NCBI GenBank assembly: GCA_965153355.1
Contig: OZ231128.1
Span: 38,564,001-38,628,000 of the forward strand
Source of the DNA: Flaccisagitta enflata
Taxonomy: Eukaryota > Chaetognatha > Sagittoidea > Aphragmophora
Direction: 5' to 3'
DNA length: 64,000 nucleotides
Made by a program: the position numbers and the translations under genes. The notes beneath the pieces are model-generated. The model did no database searches. It was given only the letters and a program-made list of their open reading frames with translations, and was not told the DNA's origin. Of the stretch, positions 31,492 to 60,185 are shown piece by piece. Each line of letters starts with the position of its first letter. Position 1 is the first letter of the stretch.

Positions 31492-32480
31492 TTTACCAAA
31501 GCCCACCATCAAGAACAAAAATGCCACGGGCCTTTAGAAACCGACTGACTGAAGAACCACCAAATATTGAGTGACTTCTGTGGAGAGAAAAGTATGCCAA
31601 ATCCTCTTTTTGTCCGTTTTCAAAGAGTCAAATCCTTTTTTGTCTTTTCTCTGTTTTCGACTTGTACTGGTGTATCTCATGTAAGTCTGATATCTGCGGA
31701 CTCGATCCTTCTACTTTTCCTCGAACAAAACAGATAAAGAATGATCAGATTTATGCATATGAACAAGATTCCAGAGCAAAAGAAGAATTGTTTATTATGA
31801 AAATACTAAGAAAAAACTGGAGGTTAGAGGGCAAAGTTCAATCCCGGCCCCCGCATTCTCCGCCCCCCCCTCCCTTCTCTCTTTCTGAAAGAAAGCAAAG
31901 AGAGACAATCATGATAGGATAAGCCAGGATTTGAATATTTTAGCATGTCAATATGACGATCATTTGAAAATGAAGGCCAACGTTTGACCGACGCGGTTGC
32001 GGCAGGGCATCGGGCAGGTAGAACACGTAAGCTCTAACTGGTGAAGGTTGGAGAGGTAAGCCATGCCATGAAATGTAACTTAAAGTTGCAGCCTACATGT
32101 AGACAACAAGTTAATGAACCACGCTTCTTCTCTTGTATTACAGTCGAGCTTCACTAGAGCGCATCTCAAGGGACCGCACTAAATCATGCCTTATAGGCGA
32201 GGTGCCTTATTGCCAAAAGTATGAAATTCTTTATTTTACCAAAAGCTAACTTCCAGAAATGTTACGGTATACTCTGGTTTGCATCTAATCCCCATTTTTG
32301 TTTTGATTTGGAAACATGTATGTTTTCAGTTAGAAGTTTACACAAAGAAAGAAAAATGAGAGAAGGCAATAAAGAAATGAGGATTAAGTATGACGTGAAT
32401 TCATTTGACTCCAAAATCTATTTTCATTTTTTTCTTTTTTTGTATCTTGCGTCCCGATTGTACAAAATCTGACAGTTTTT
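31492..32480. other. unassigned DNA
   Basis: No supported exon. A C-rich patch lies at 31845-31875 and a pyrimidine tract follows. Confidence 0.3.
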
Positions 32481-32624
32481 AGTCGCGGACACGCAACTGT
32501 ACACCTTGCCGTGTCAGTCAGTTCCTCCATCAGTCAGTCCGAATGATTTTTGAATTGCGAGCGGTTTTTGCATTACTGCCCCTGCCCAACCATCCGCGAC
32601 CGTCTTGCCGTGTATCCAGCCATG
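32481..32624 (-). mobile_element. hairpin-ended ACGG element
   Basis: AGTCGCGGACACGCAACTGT, CACCTTGCCGTGTCAGTC, GAGCGGTTTTTGCATTACTG, CCCAACCATCCGCGACC, TTGCCGTGTATCCAGCC. Reverse copy of the 10934 subtype with a reduced microsatellite. Confidence 0.85.
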
Positions 32625-33009
32625 TTACCTCTAGTAAACAGTATTACAATGTGCTGGGTGAGATACCCTCTTTTGGCACAGCTCTCAAGGCGATTTCTCT
32701 TTTTTTACTCTTTTGGCAATGGAAAAGTGGATACAGGTTCTTTTTGGAGAATTCATGAATTCATTGTTGCGGTAAGTAGGATGATGGATTGGCAAAATGT
32801 TTCTCTATGGACTGCACATATTTTATCCTGCCTGTATGTCAGGTCAAACAACCAAAACGCTCGACCCCTTAATCTCTAGGGGTCAATCTCAACTATGATC
32901 GGCAACCTCGATCGATCTAACCATGTCACATGTCCTTAGTTCTGGTCTTGATGATCAACATCATCACCATCTATGTTTTCCCCCCATAAAAAGTCTTTGG
33001 CTCCGACTT

Positions 33010-33393
33010 TCTTTATCCTCTTCTTCTTTTTCATCTTTCTACTTCTCCTTCCCTTCCTTTTCTTTTTCTTCCTATTCTTTTTCCTATTCTTCTTCGTCTT
33101 CCTATTCTTCTTCCTATTCTTTTTCCTATTCTTCTTCTTCTTCTTCTTCTTCTTCTTCTTCTTCTTCTTCTTCTTCTTCTTCTTCTTCTTCTTCTTCTTC
33201 TTCTTCTTCTTCCTGCTTCTTTTTCCTTTCCGTCTTTGTGTTCTTCTTAGCCTCGTCTTCATCTTCATCTTAGTCTTCTTCTTCTTCTTCTTCTTCCTTT
33301 TTCTTCTTCTTCTTCTTCTTCTTCTTCTTCTTCTTCTTCTTCTTCTTCTTCTTCTTCTTCTTCTTCTTCTTCTTCTTCTTCTTCTTCTTCTTC
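33010..33393. repeat. (CTT)n microsatellites
   Basis: Two long perfect CTT runs (about 33133-33212 and 33278-33393) within a pyrimidine-rich region. Lys/Arg- or Leu/Ser-rich frames are artefacts. Confidence 0.95.
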
Positions 33394-34029
33394 CTGTCAC
33401 TTTCTTGTTCCCAACAGTTAATGGATATCTTTTTTTTTTTCAATATCAGCACTCTCGTTGGCCAAAATACTGATTGATTTCTGTTTCTTATTTATATTTT
33501 TTCTTTCTTTTTGTCTAATTCTAATTTTTTTTTTCTTTTTCTTTTTTTTCTCTTCCTTCTTCATGCCTTCTAGGCGAGGAAAAAAATCTAAAAATACCTA
33601 TTTTTTCATGCCTTCTAGTGAAATTTGCCTTGTAGGCTGGTGCGCAATAGACGGGGTTTCTCAACAAAGAAGTTAAGGCAAAAAAGTTGGGACTTTCAAA
33701 ATCATGCCATCTAACGAGGGATGCCTTATTGGCGGGTGCGCTCTAGTGAAGCTGGACTGTACTTCGTTTCTCACTTCGTTTCTAACCTTTAGGCAATTTA
33801 GACCTGGATTAACAGGAGTGATCATGACTTTTAAAAGCATCAGTAAGATACTTGGGCTAATGTTCTGCATGTATGAAGCCTGAAGGGGGGGACAATGGGC
33901 AATGACATTTCCTTTCACCGTCAGTCCATGACTTAAAAAGCTCTTTTAGTTTTACTCAAGTATCGAGAAAGTGATCCCATCCCACAGGCCATGAACTGCG
34001 CAAAGATCATTTCTCCTCTTTCCATCCTT

Positions 34030-34450
34030 TTTGGGCAGCGGCCCCGAAGGAATCGATGATCCATGCTTGCACACATGGGAAATTTCTTCTTCTTCTCCCT
34101 CTCCTTATACACCCCCCCTCTGGCCTCAAGACCCAAATCCCAGCTTTGAGGCCCAAATCCCAGTCTCAAGGCCTAAGTCCCTGCCTCAAGGCCCATATCT
34201 CAGCCTCAAGGCTCAAATTCCAGACTCAAGGCTCAAATTCCAGCCTCAAAGCTTACGTATCAGCCTCAAGCACAGAATCCAGCCCAAATTCCAGCCTTGA
34301 AGCCTAAATCCCAACCCTAAAGGCCAAATTTCAACCCTAAGACCCAAATCCCAACTGCAAGAAGAAGGAGTAATATCCTCATGTGTGAAAGCATTGGTCA
34401 TTGGCCCCTTTGAGGCCCCTTTGAGGCCGCTTCCCTGCTCCCTCAACTTT
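34030..34450. mobile_element. GGCAGCGG element with CCCAAATCCCAGCC minisatellite
   Basis: TTTTTGGGCAGCGGCCCCGA at the left. About 11 units of CTCAAGGCCCAAATCCCAG lie at 34118-34350. TTTGAGGCCGCTTCCCTGCT is the opposing end. The layout equals 9753-10262 with a different core. Confidence 0.75.
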
Positions 34451-35085
<635 letters not shown>

Positions 35086-35388
35086 TTGCACTCAGTGCCA
35101 AAGGCGTCAATGGCGACTACAGACGCATGGAAGATGCTCGGTCTCGTCCCCATCTAGGAATATGGAAGCCTTTTTGAATGGGATTGTCAAAAGCGGGGGT
35201 GGGGGAAATAAAGAGCACCAGAAGGTTTTAAGGGGGCGGGGGTTCATGGCAGGTGATTGATGAGTAGTGGGTTTGGAGCGGTGGATAAGGAAGCTAAGGA
35301 GGGGGGGGGGCTGAGGAGAGGGGCGCTTCTTTCGGAAGCGGAAGACGAGCCAAAGATGGAAGCAAAAAGTGGAACTAGGATTCAATTA

Positions 35389-35440
<52 letters not shown>

Positions 35441-35831
35441 GGTCGCCCACACGTCTAGTGCTTTTTGGATTCGTCTGACGATGAAATCCTGCGCATGCAC
35501 GCAACACGTAGCGTTGAAAGCCATCGATAAGTCTTGGATGATTCTACCTTTACTGCTCTTAGATTTCTCCTTTTTCTTTTACTTTATGCGTCAGTGTGAA
35601 TATATTCGGTTCACAATTCATTATGTTCGAAGAAAGTTTAGTACATTTGCACCTTGAATTCTCTTTCTGTTGTTTGTCGTTACCAATACCAACACATAAA
35701 CAACGACAACGACAACGATGAAAACAACAACAAAAGCAATCACAACAACAATAAAACGACAACATCAACAACAAAATCAACAACCAATTCAACAACAACA
35801 ACGTTAACATTGACATCAAAATCGAGATCAA

Positions 35832-35836
<5 letters not shown>

Positions 35837-35916
<80 letters not shown>
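35837..35916. repeat. (CAA)n microsatellite
   Basis: About 26 perfect CAA units within a longer CAA/ACGACAACG-rich stretch from 35690. Confidence 0.95.
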
Positions 35917-35917
<1 letters not shown>

Positions 35918-36777
35918 TTAATTTATGTGACAACAATTGCAAATATAACTCACCAAGAGAGCAACTCGCTACACACGCAAGTGAGCAGCGCTTCATACAA
36001 TCGATATCTTTTCTTTTAGTTTCATGCACAAAAATATAAAAGAAACATATATGCAACTCACACACTCTTCTTCTTCCTTCGTGAAAGATGAGGTTTCATG
36101 ACGAGTCTTTTATTTGCAAAAATAAAAATCTTTGAAATAGAGAGAAAAAATCAGTCACTGACAGTCGGTTGTTGGACCATCTTATTTCTAAATCCAACCG
36201 TGGAAGACTTGATGGCGAAAACCCACGCTAAAAAAGGTAAACCCTTGTTCCCATTTAGAGATACAGTGGAACCCCGCAATGACAGCCCCGCTTTTTAAGC
36301 TTCCCCATCAATAAAGGTCAACATTTTAAGGTCCCAAATAGTAGTTTTTAATGTGATTTCACCTCTCTTTAAAGGCTATCCTGAGATAAAAGAGAAAAAT
36401 CTTCAGTCCCAATTGGACCGATGCACTGTTGAACCTCACAATGATGGACGTGAAGGGATACAATCTTTTTTTTTTTTGCTTTGCATTTCTTATCAAGATG
36501 AACCCTGCAATAACAAATACCAAGGGATCAACAAATTTTATCCATTTAAGGCGGATTTCTTTTATTGCCAGTATAAAAAGTGAAAAGAAATGATAAGAAA
36601 GAACTGGGATTTCCTATATGAAAGTTGTACAACATTACTATATATTACTTTATATTATGGACAAATTTCTGTTACTCTTGGGTCCGTTATAGCGGGGTGT
36701 AACTGTACTTTGCAGTCAGTAAGGAGGAACAATCTTAAAAAGAATCAGATATTATTTGATTATTCTTCCATTGGCAG

Positions 36778-37482
<705 letters not shown>

Positions 37483-37591
37483 GTATGATTTCATTCTTTA
37501 ATCTTTTACCATCTGAAACTAACTGAAAATAATCTAGCCTCTTTGGTTGTATCAATTGCATTTCTCTAATTCCAGTTTGACAAGTTATTTT

Positions 37592-37680
37592 ATTGATTTC
37601 AGAATGTACAATGTACAGCAGGGTGTTTTTTATTTTATTAATCTCAGAATGTACAATGTACAGCAGGGTGTTTTTTTGTG
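37592..37680. repeat. 49-bp tandem duplication with acceptor-like ends
   Basis: AGAATGTACAATGTACAGCAG with GGTGTTTTTT occurs twice, each copy preceded by a pyrimidine-rich TTCAG or CTCAG. Could hold duplicated microexons, but no phase-consistent splice product was found. Confidence 0.7.
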
Positions 37681-38149
37681 AGCTTCGTCCAGTCTTTCCA
37701 TTTGAATTGTCATTCTTTAATCTGAAAAAAAAAAGACGTCAAACTGGCTGCCATCCTTTGACCTGTTACCTGCATGCTCTCAGCTCTCAACTTCATTTAC
37801 ATGAGAAATTCACTTTGCCAGGTCCCTTTGTTACTACGCCAATCGGATGTATTTAGGGACAGACTCTGTACTTCCGCCGAATCTCAACGAAACATTTGAA
37901 TCCTAAATTCAGCTTATGTCAATACAACAACTTTGATGACAAGAGGAACGAAAAACTAACCAACCAACATCAAATAAACCAGAAACAAAACAAAAAATGA
38001 AAATGAGAAGAAACTAAGAATACAACCAAAAACATTCAATCCATCAAAAAAGGAGGCAATTTTGCAAATATTTCTGTGGATGAAAATAATTACTCACTAA
38101 ATGGCACCTTGAAAAACAACAGGGGAAGTACAAAAACTGCGAAGTGATA

Positions 38150-52277
<14,128 letters not shown>

Positions 52278-52367
52278 AACACGCGTTGTTTTTACTTTTC
52301 GATCTTATCAGAAAACTTCCCCGATGACGCCAGACTCGACGTCGTATAAATTGTTTTTGAGTAAAAA

Positions 52368-52563
52368 CAAGGCCGGAAACACGGCTACCAAAGTCGCGTG
52401 TGGATGAGTAGGAGTAGTGATAAAAAAAAAGTCTAACCAAAGTGTTTGGGCTGGAGCATTAATGCAAAAACCGCCTGTGAATGCCATAAAAGCTAATGGC
52501 CAGTGACCGACCGACCAATCAACAGACTCAAAAGTGGCTTATAGATTCGCGTAGCACGCGACC
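52368..52563 (+). mobile_element. hairpin-ended element
   Basis: CAAGGCCGGAAACACGGCTA, AAGTCGCGTGTGGATGAGTA, TGTTTGGGCTGGAGCATTAA, a short ACCGACCGACC, GATTCGCGTAGCACGCGACC, then TAAAAA. Complete but with almost no microsatellite. Confidence 0.85.
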
Positions 52564-52894
52564 TAAAAATGAGTTTCAATTCATTGTCAATCCATTTGCT
52601 CGGTCATTGTCGAATCGTACGCCAAATTTTCATCCCCCTTGCTCTTTGCTTGCTCAATCTGCTTGCTACTTTCATGAGATTTATCGATTTTACAAGCAAA
52701 TTTCGAAAAATGTTTAAATCATGGTCATCTGTTAATGATGGCGTGTATGGCGTCAATGACACACAGTTGCAAATTTTATCCACAACATAGAAAGAGAAAG
52801 AAATTATGAAGGAACCAAGTTTTTATATTCTATACAGGCGGATTTCCGTTTCACTGTACTCTGGTGAAGCCCAACTGTTAACATCCTTATCTTT

Positions 52895-53262
<368 letters not shown>

Positions 53263-54206
53263 GTTTCTTAATTCTTCATTGCATTCACGCAGTCAACAAT
53301 TCCAATTTTGGAGATAACTCGCATTTTTTCTCCAATCTTGGTCACCCTGTTACATTTCCGCCTACTCTCTTCTAGAAATCGTTAAACAATTTTAGTCTTG
53401 TTTTCTTATTGAAGCCTTGGTCGTGAGGTAGACTTATCGGTTATGCGTTTGCGATTTCGTTGTTTGGGGTGGTTTTATTTTTTGCGTATCTGCGCTTTTT
53501 CTACCGCACGCCACCGCTTCTTTATGCCGTGCTAGGCGGCCTTGTTTTCTTTAAATCAGCTTTCACAATTCCAGTTTTTCTCTAGCTCTCTTGACGAATG
53601 TCAACCATTGACATTTTACATTTACCGTGGCAACATTACCAAACTATAATGATACATATTTTGAATTCCTCGAAAATCAAATCGTATGATCTCAAACTTT
53701 GGACGCAAAAAAAAAAATCATTGCCCGTAAAACTGTCTTTCACTTTCAATATTTCTTCCCCCTTTTCAAATTTTGTGACTCTTGGCGTAATTTTAGAATA
53801 CGATTAATTCTCGATATCTTTTCCATAGAATATCCGATCGTCCGAAAGAAAAAAGCAATTTTTATTACAAAGTGGAAAAAATTACTCACTAGATGCAATA
53901 GACATAGCTTAGAGGACAATGCACCACCTATTGATATAAACATGCTGTACGCGCGGTATCTCCATCCAGATATTTCCAAGCTGAAACATTGATATTTTTC
54001 TCTACAATGCGATCAATTGTAACAAGGCATGATCAATCTTGAACATAGATTTTATTTCTTGTGAATTATGAATTTAGAGAAAAAAATCATTGTTTTCATT
54101 GTTGAAATAATTCTTTGAGTCAGATGGTACAACAATTAGATGCGTTAAATGCGATGTAATGTGTTTAGGTAAGCGGCTCAAGACATTTTGATCAGATTTT
54201 TTTCTG
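53263..54206. other. unassigned AT-rich DNA
   Basis: No supported exon or known repeat was recognised. Confidence 0.3.
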
Positions 54207-54631
54207 AGGGTCCGCCAAAGCACTTCTACAATTGGCTGTGTCCGTCGGTTGGTTGGTGGTCGGTCGGTCGGTCGCTCGTTCTGTTGGTCGGTAACACATT
54301 CATTCGACGATCCACACGGCGCACCTTATTGGCCTACTTGGCCTTGTTTTTAGGTGCGACAAAGCTCCTCTATGACTGGCTGTGTCCATTGGTCGGTCGG
54401 TTGGTCGTTCGGTTGGTCTGTCGGTAACGCATTCGTTCGACGATTCACACGTCGCACCTTTTTGGCCTACTTGGCCTTGTTTTAGTCGCGGACACACGAC
54501 TCCACACCTTGCCGTGTCGGTCGGTCGATAGGTCGGTCGGTAGGTCCGTCACATTTTTGAATTCCGAGCGGTTTTTGCATTACTGCTCCTGCCCAACCGT
54601 CCGCGACTGGATTGCCGTGTATCCGGCCTTG
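54207..54631 (-). mobile_element. three hairpin elements head-to-tail
   Basis: 54207-54346 (left hairpin decayed) and 54352-54479 are GGTGCGAC subtype, each ending CCTACTTGGCCTTG. 54484-54631 is the AGTCGCGGAC subtype ending TATCCGGCCTTG. All have the same orientation and only 4-5 T residues separate one element's GGCCTTG from the next element's AG. Confidence 0.88.
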
Positions 54632-54735
54632 TTAAAAGGGAGAAGGGAAACAAAAAGTTGGATGTAAAATGCCAAAGATGTTGTGCGATGAATGAATATA
54701 AGAAAAAGACACAAGAGAAGAAATGTAGAAAAGAA

Positions 54736-55444
54736 CAAGCCCAACAGGCCAAAAGTCGCGTGCTAAATTACAACACAATCACACAACTTCATACTACACA
54801 ACTTCATACTACATAACTTCATACTATATAACTACATACTACAACTTTGTACTACATACGTCATACTACAACTTCATATTACATAACGTCTGTCCCAAAA
54901 AAAGTTACATTCTGAACCAATAACGAGTGTCCAATAGATAGTTGACAAAATACCCAAAATACCAAAAATACCCAAAAATACCCAATGATACCCAAAAATA
55001 CCCAAAAACACTTAAAGATACCCAAAGATACTCAAAAATACCCAAAAGTACCCAAAAATTTCTGAAAGTACCCTAAAATACCTTAAGTACCTAAAATAAC
55101 TTAAAAATGACCAAAAATACCCAAAAATACCCAAAAGTAACCAAAACACCCAAAAATACCAAAAAATACCCAAAAATATTCAAAAATACCTAAAAAAAAA
55201 GAAAAGTATCTGAAAGTACCTTGAAATACCTTCAGTACCTAGAATTACTGAAGTACCCTAAAGTACCCTGAAGTACCCTAAAGTACCCTGAAATACCCTA
55301 GAGTACTTTAAGATACCTTAAAAAACCTTAAAAAGTCATAATTTCAAAAACGTGACGGACGGACGGACGGACGGACGGACGGACGGACCGACCGACCGAC
55401 CGACCGACCGACACGGCAAGGTGTAGAGTCGCGTGCACGCGACT
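54736..55444 (+). mobile_element. long hairpin-ended element with two tandem-repeat cores
   Basis: The left end CAAGCCCAACAGGCC with AAAAGTCGCGTGC resembles 4571-4590. Core 1 (54780-54890) is about eight CATACTACATAACTT units. Core 2 (54948-55330) is a decaying array of CCCAAAAATA decamers. Then come AAAAACGTGACGGACGGACG, a GACC run, CACGGCAAGGTGTAGAGTC and the hairpin AGTCGCGTGCACGCGACT followed by AAAAAA. The largest family member in the window (709 bp). Confidence 0.8.
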
Positions 55445-56548
55445 AAAAAATAATTATGAGATGAAGCAGCATAGTAACGAACAGTACATATTTTAGGAAA
55501 GATTTTTCTATACACACCACTCACACCAGTATTCGTCAGTTCTCCATCACGCTCTATCAGAATGGCAGCGCCGGAAGAATTGTTTGACGGCGATCCTGAA
55601 TCCTTAATTCTGAATCTGTGCATATTTTAAAATCAAATTTATTCATTTATTCATTCATTTCATTCAGGCATGTGGTTGGAATTTTCTCTAGGAATTTTTT
55701 TGATCATTTGTTTGAATCATTTTGCACATTGCCGACCTCTTTCTAGATCATTCTGTAACTTTGTCTCTTCCCATTGGAACCTGATGGTGGAAACAAGAAG
55801 ACATCGTTTTATGTAAAAGGAAAAGGGTTTTGGATTAGGATCTCGTGTCCTTGTTGCGAAATGGCATACTGCGCCTGCGCCGCAGGAGACTGCTGCTGCC
55901 GAGAGCTCTCTCTCTCTCTCTTTCCCTCACATCCTTTCCAAGAAATGAATCATACAAGATTGGCTCGTTCCATGTTCAATCGCCCCTGTTTTTTCATAAC
56001 AGAATACGTAAAACAGCAAAATTGCACTTAACTGGAAACCGAGTGGAAATTAAGCAACCGCTTCTCCTCCTCCCATCCTCCCAGTATACGCAGTAATCTA
56101 GATCTATGCTTTTACATTTCGTCCACGCTTATATTCCTGTTGGGAATGTAGGATATACAAAATGTTCTGTTCGCACACGACACACCGGACACCCGATAAG
56201 GACGTACGATGTTGATCATTTGCGTAATGTCCCAGGTTTCTTTCAGTTATAAAACGTAAAACATCTGTAAGGATAGAAAAAAGATGACAATTTGCGGTGA
56301 AATCATTCCATGGCTTTAATGCCATCGTTGTTACACCCGATGAAATTTTGATTTTGCACTACACCATATGCGCGCTCAATCAATCCATCAATTCATCAGC
56401 AATTCAATACTCACTTTTTTCAATTCTTTGAAACATATTTAATAAATTTCTGAGATGACAAGGTCAGTCTTTAGAAAGACCAACGTCGCGTGCATAGGCA
56501 TTTTCAGAAAAAAGTCAAACCGATTTTTCTATAATTTTTCTATAAAAA
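55445..56548. other. unassigned DNA
   Basis: A candidate plus-strand stretch at 55565-55630 (MAAPEELFDGDPESLILNLC) ends at TAA but has no supported partner exon. A CT-rich patch lies near 55903-55925. No firm gene. Confidence 0.3.
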
Positions 56549-56875
56549 CAAGGCCAAGTAGGCCAATAAGGTGCAACGTGTGGATCGTCGAACGTATGCG
56601 TTACAGACAAACGGACAGACCAACCAACCAACAGACACGGCCAGTTATAGAGGTGCTTTGTTGCACCTAAAAATGTAAAACAAGGCCAAGTTGGCCAATA
56701 AGGTGCAACGTGTGGATCGTCGAACAAATGCGTTACCCAACAAACCAACGGACACAGCCAGTTATAGAGGTGCTTTGTCAAAACGACTTTATGATGGATG
56801 GACGGACTGACAGACAGACCGACGGGCCGCCGAACGGACCAAAAAGTGGTTGATAGAGTTGTGTAGAACGCGACT
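56549..56875 (+). mobile_element. three hairpin elements head-to-tail
   Basis: 56549-56668 (CAAGGCCAAGTAGGCCAATA ... GAGGTGCTTTGTTGCACCT) and 56681-56779 (same body, hairpin cut short) are GGTGCGAC subtype. Next, ending 56875, comes a GACGGACTGACAGACAG tract with the decayed end GAGTTGTGTAGAACGCGACT. Same orientation throughout. Confidence 0.85.
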
Positions 56876-57145
56876 GAATTTTAGATACTTAATCTGATAG
56901 TATGATATCTCGATTCATTTAACAGGAAGGCATTAGTTAAATTTACCCATTACCTCATTCTTTTGTTTTTCTTTCATGTGTCATTGAAACTGTCATCGAT
57001 ATTGTCATCGTTACTATCATCGCTAAAACTCATTTTTGCTAGCGGGGTTAAGCCGAAACTGTTAATGGTCAACTATGACTGTTACCTCAAGGAACATGAT
57101 ACAAATGAGCACATACACACCCTTTCCGTCAGTCTCTCACACCCA

Positions 57146-57248
<103 letters not shown>

Positions 57249-57414
57249 AGACTGAATAGTGGTCTACTTGGATCATGATTTCCAGAGGAAATGACAATGT
57301 CGTGGACCTTACTTGACTCATCAATTGCTGTAGCCTGTGATATTATGATTATAAATGTGGAGGAGCCTCTTGCAAATTGTTTTTGAGGAACAAAAAAAGT
57401 ACCAATATCTTTTT

Positions 57415-57560
57415 AGTTGCATGCTATGCGACTGTAAAAGTGGTTTTTTTTCATCTGTCGGTCTATCTGGTCTCAACCCGTTGGTCCATCCATCAGCCGA
57501 TCTATTGTTCTGTTCAACAGTTTTCGTCGGTCTGTTTGTCGGTCTATCGATCAGTCTGAA
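57415..57560 (-). mobile_element. ACGG-type element, right part missing
   Basis: AGTTGCATGCTATGCGACTG hairpin, AAAAGTGGTTTTTTTTCATC, then GTCGGTCTATCTGGTC and GTTGGTCCATCC degenerate tetranucleotides. Confidence 0.65.
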
Positions 57561-57885
57561 ACAAATGGTCCGTCTTTGCCTTATTCAGACCCAAATTGAA
57601 AGTGCAAAAGTTTGATGTGTGGTTTGTTCTTTTTTTGAAGCTTATGACGCAAGCGACGTTATCATGTGCAGTTTCATTCACTGTATGTCTCTCTCTCTCT
57701 CGCAATCACTGGCTGCTAGACAATAAAACTAGCAGAACTCTTATTCTTACTCAATTCTAACGATCTTCCTTGCATTTGTTTACTGCTTACGTGTGTCCCC
57801 AAATGTTTCACCTCTCTCTCTCTCTCTGTCTGTCTGTCTTTTTGTCTCTGTCTCTGTCTCTGTCTCTCGGTCTCTCGGTCTCTCG

Positions 57886-57893
<8 letters not shown>

Positions 57894-57957
<64 letters not shown>

Positions 57958-58137
57958 CGCTCGGAAGACAAATAGCCACTCACCTTTTCTCGTCGAAGTG
58001 TCACTTTGCTTCTCCCCAGTGACTTTTCCATTTAAGATCTTTGCATTTACTACATGCTACATCACCTTTTCCTTTTCTAACCGAGAGGTCGTGTCCGTCG
58101 ATCCATCGGTTGGTCCATCACGCATTGATCTGAGTTT

Positions 58138-58230
<93 letters not shown>

Positions 58231-58258
58231 GGTTGTGGTTGTTGTTGTTGTTGTTGTT
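57894..58258. repeat. (CT)n and (GTT)n microsatellites
   Basis: CT at 57894-57955. A GTT run at 58140-58258 abuts the 5' truncation point of the retrotransposon. A GTCGATCCATCGGTTGGTCC patch between them is a possible ACGG-type remnant. Confidence 0.9.
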
Positions 58259-58267
58259 ATTGTAAAC

Positions 58268-59539
58268 TGGAGGGTATGGGGTATGGGCGTGGGGTGTACT
58301 GATTGGTTCCGGTCGTATCTCACTGGCAGGCGTCAGTGTGTCTCAGTCGGCGGAGAAAGTTCAGATTTCCTCGAGGTTACCTGTGGGGTACCTCAGGGAA
58401 GCATCCTTGGCCCCATACTTTTCCTGTGTTATATCAATGATATGGCGGCTAGTTTAAATTGTAAGGTTTCACTTTACGCTGATGACAGCACACTGATTGC
58501 CTCTGGTGCAACGGGTAGTGAATTAGCAGCATATTTATCGGGAGAGCTTAAAAGTTGCCGAGATTGGATGACAGACAACAAACTGTCACTCCATCTTGGG
58601 AAGACGGAATGTATGGTCTTTGGATCAAAGCGCAAACTTAAGTCACTCGGAGATTTTCAAATTCAATGCGGTGATACTATTGTTGAAAAAGTAGAGACGG
58701 TCAAATATCTTGGCTTTTTATTGGATGAGCAGTTAAGCGGCGTTGCACATGTCAAGACTAGCATTAAAAAGATTTCGTCTAGATTGGCATTTCTTTACAG
58801 GAATAAACATCTACTGAACTCTTCTGTTCGCAAGACTCTATGCTCTGCATTAGTACAACCATACTTTGATTACTGCTGCTCATCCTGGTACAACAGCGTG
58901 ACAATGGAATGTAAGAAAAAGCTTGATGTTTTACAACGCAAAATGATTCGCTTTATTCTTGATCTTGATTTTCGTGCACATGTTGATTGTACTCATTTGA
59001 AATGTCTGGGATGGCTCAATGTGTCGGATCGGGCTAAATATTTTAGATTGCTACATGTCTTTCGTATCAATTCGAATCAATCGCCTGAGTATCTCATGGA
59101 AAACTTCACGCGTGTTAATGCAATCCATGGTCATAGTACACGAGGTAGTGCAGCCAACTTTTTTGTTCCGAAAATTGGTAGTACGGAAATTCTTAAAAGG
59201 AGCTTTTTTTTCAGTGGTATTACCGACTGGAACTCACTTCCTCTTACTATTAAATCTATATGTGGTGAAAAGTCTTTCAAATCTAGTTTAAAGGCATACA
59301 TGGCTGCTATGTATTGACTACGATTTTATTCTTTCTGTTTTTTGCTTGATACTAAACGAGTTTTTATCCTTTTTAACTTTTAAGATTTACCAGTTTATCA
59401 TGCTATAATTAGTCGCGGACTCCAATGGAAATAAGTTACTACTTTTTTGGGCCATCCGCAGATTCGACTATTTTGTACTTGGTGATTGATAATCTTGTAC
59501 GGTCTAATCTAAAATACATTACATTACATTACATTACAT
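58268..59539 (+). mobile_element. 5'-truncated non-LTR retrotransposon (jockey/CR1-like RT)
   Basis: An uninterrupted frame of about 350 codons to TGA at 59315-59317 encodes the second half of a reverse transcriptase. It reads WFRSYLTGRRQCV, then GVPQGSILGPILFLCYINDM (domain 4), the catalytic LYADDSTL, LSLHLGKTECMVFGSK, VKYLGFLLDE and the thumb/C-terminal region to SLKAYMAAMY. No endonuclease or gag part is present. The open upstream frame is only GTT-repeat translation. About 200 bp of 3' UTR end in five ACATT units at 59516-59539, the short 3' tandem repeat typical of CR1/L2-type elements. The intact frame and catalytic box suggest a relatively recent insertion. Confidence 0.88.
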
Positions 59540-59544
59540 ATTGT

Positions 59545-59561
59545 TATTGTTGTTGTTGTTT

Positions 59562-59603
<42 letters not shown>

Positions 59604-59890
59604 TTGTTGTTGCCCCAATAGATGTAGTTGTTTCAGTTATGACTTAGCCTTGTCAATAACAAGTTCTCCGCCTGTCTGTCTGTTCTTCTATTTCTTTTTC
59701 TTTTTCTTTGTGTTTATAGGAGTCTTTCTCTTATTCTGCCACACGACTGTCTCTGTCTATGTCTGTCTGTGTGTTTGTCTGTCTGTCTCTCGCTCTCACT
59801 CTCGGTCTCGCTCTCGGTCTCGCTCTCGGTCTCGCTCTCGGTCACGGTCTCTCTCTCTGTCTCTGTCTCTCTCTCTCTCTCTCTCTCTTT
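59545..59890. repeat. (GTT)n, (CTCGGT)n and (CT)n microsatellites
   Basis: GTT at 59545-59612, a CTCGGTCTCG-type hexamer at 59786-59845, and CT at 59855-59890. Confidence 0.9.
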
Positions 59891-60150
59891 GTGTTTCTCT
59901 CATTTGCTTAAAGCTCATAATCCTCAAACATCCTTTAACAAATCCTATTACATGGTGAGCCGCAATGAGATATTTGATATGGATTATTTCTTCGTCTATC
60001 GGAACCTTTCATCTTTTTCTTATAATGGCGGTTCAATCGCTGCCTGGCCTGGTCCAGATCCTGGACAATAGCGATTCACGATTGCCCTCCATGGATTCCC
60101 ACTACGATCTTTTATTTGCGACTCTCTCATCAATATTGTCTTCGTCATGG

Positions 60151-60152
60151 CT

Positions 60153-60185
<33 letters not shown>

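Noticed and set aside
32923-33473. Open frames rich in Lys/Arg, Phe or Leu across the CTT tracts
   Set aside because: Simple-sequence artefacts on both strands.
59940-60075. Peptide NLSSFSYNGGSIAAWPGPD resembling the start of a proteasome beta subunit
   Set aside because: Similarity is limited to a few residues (YNGG), followed by a stop, with no further matching exon.
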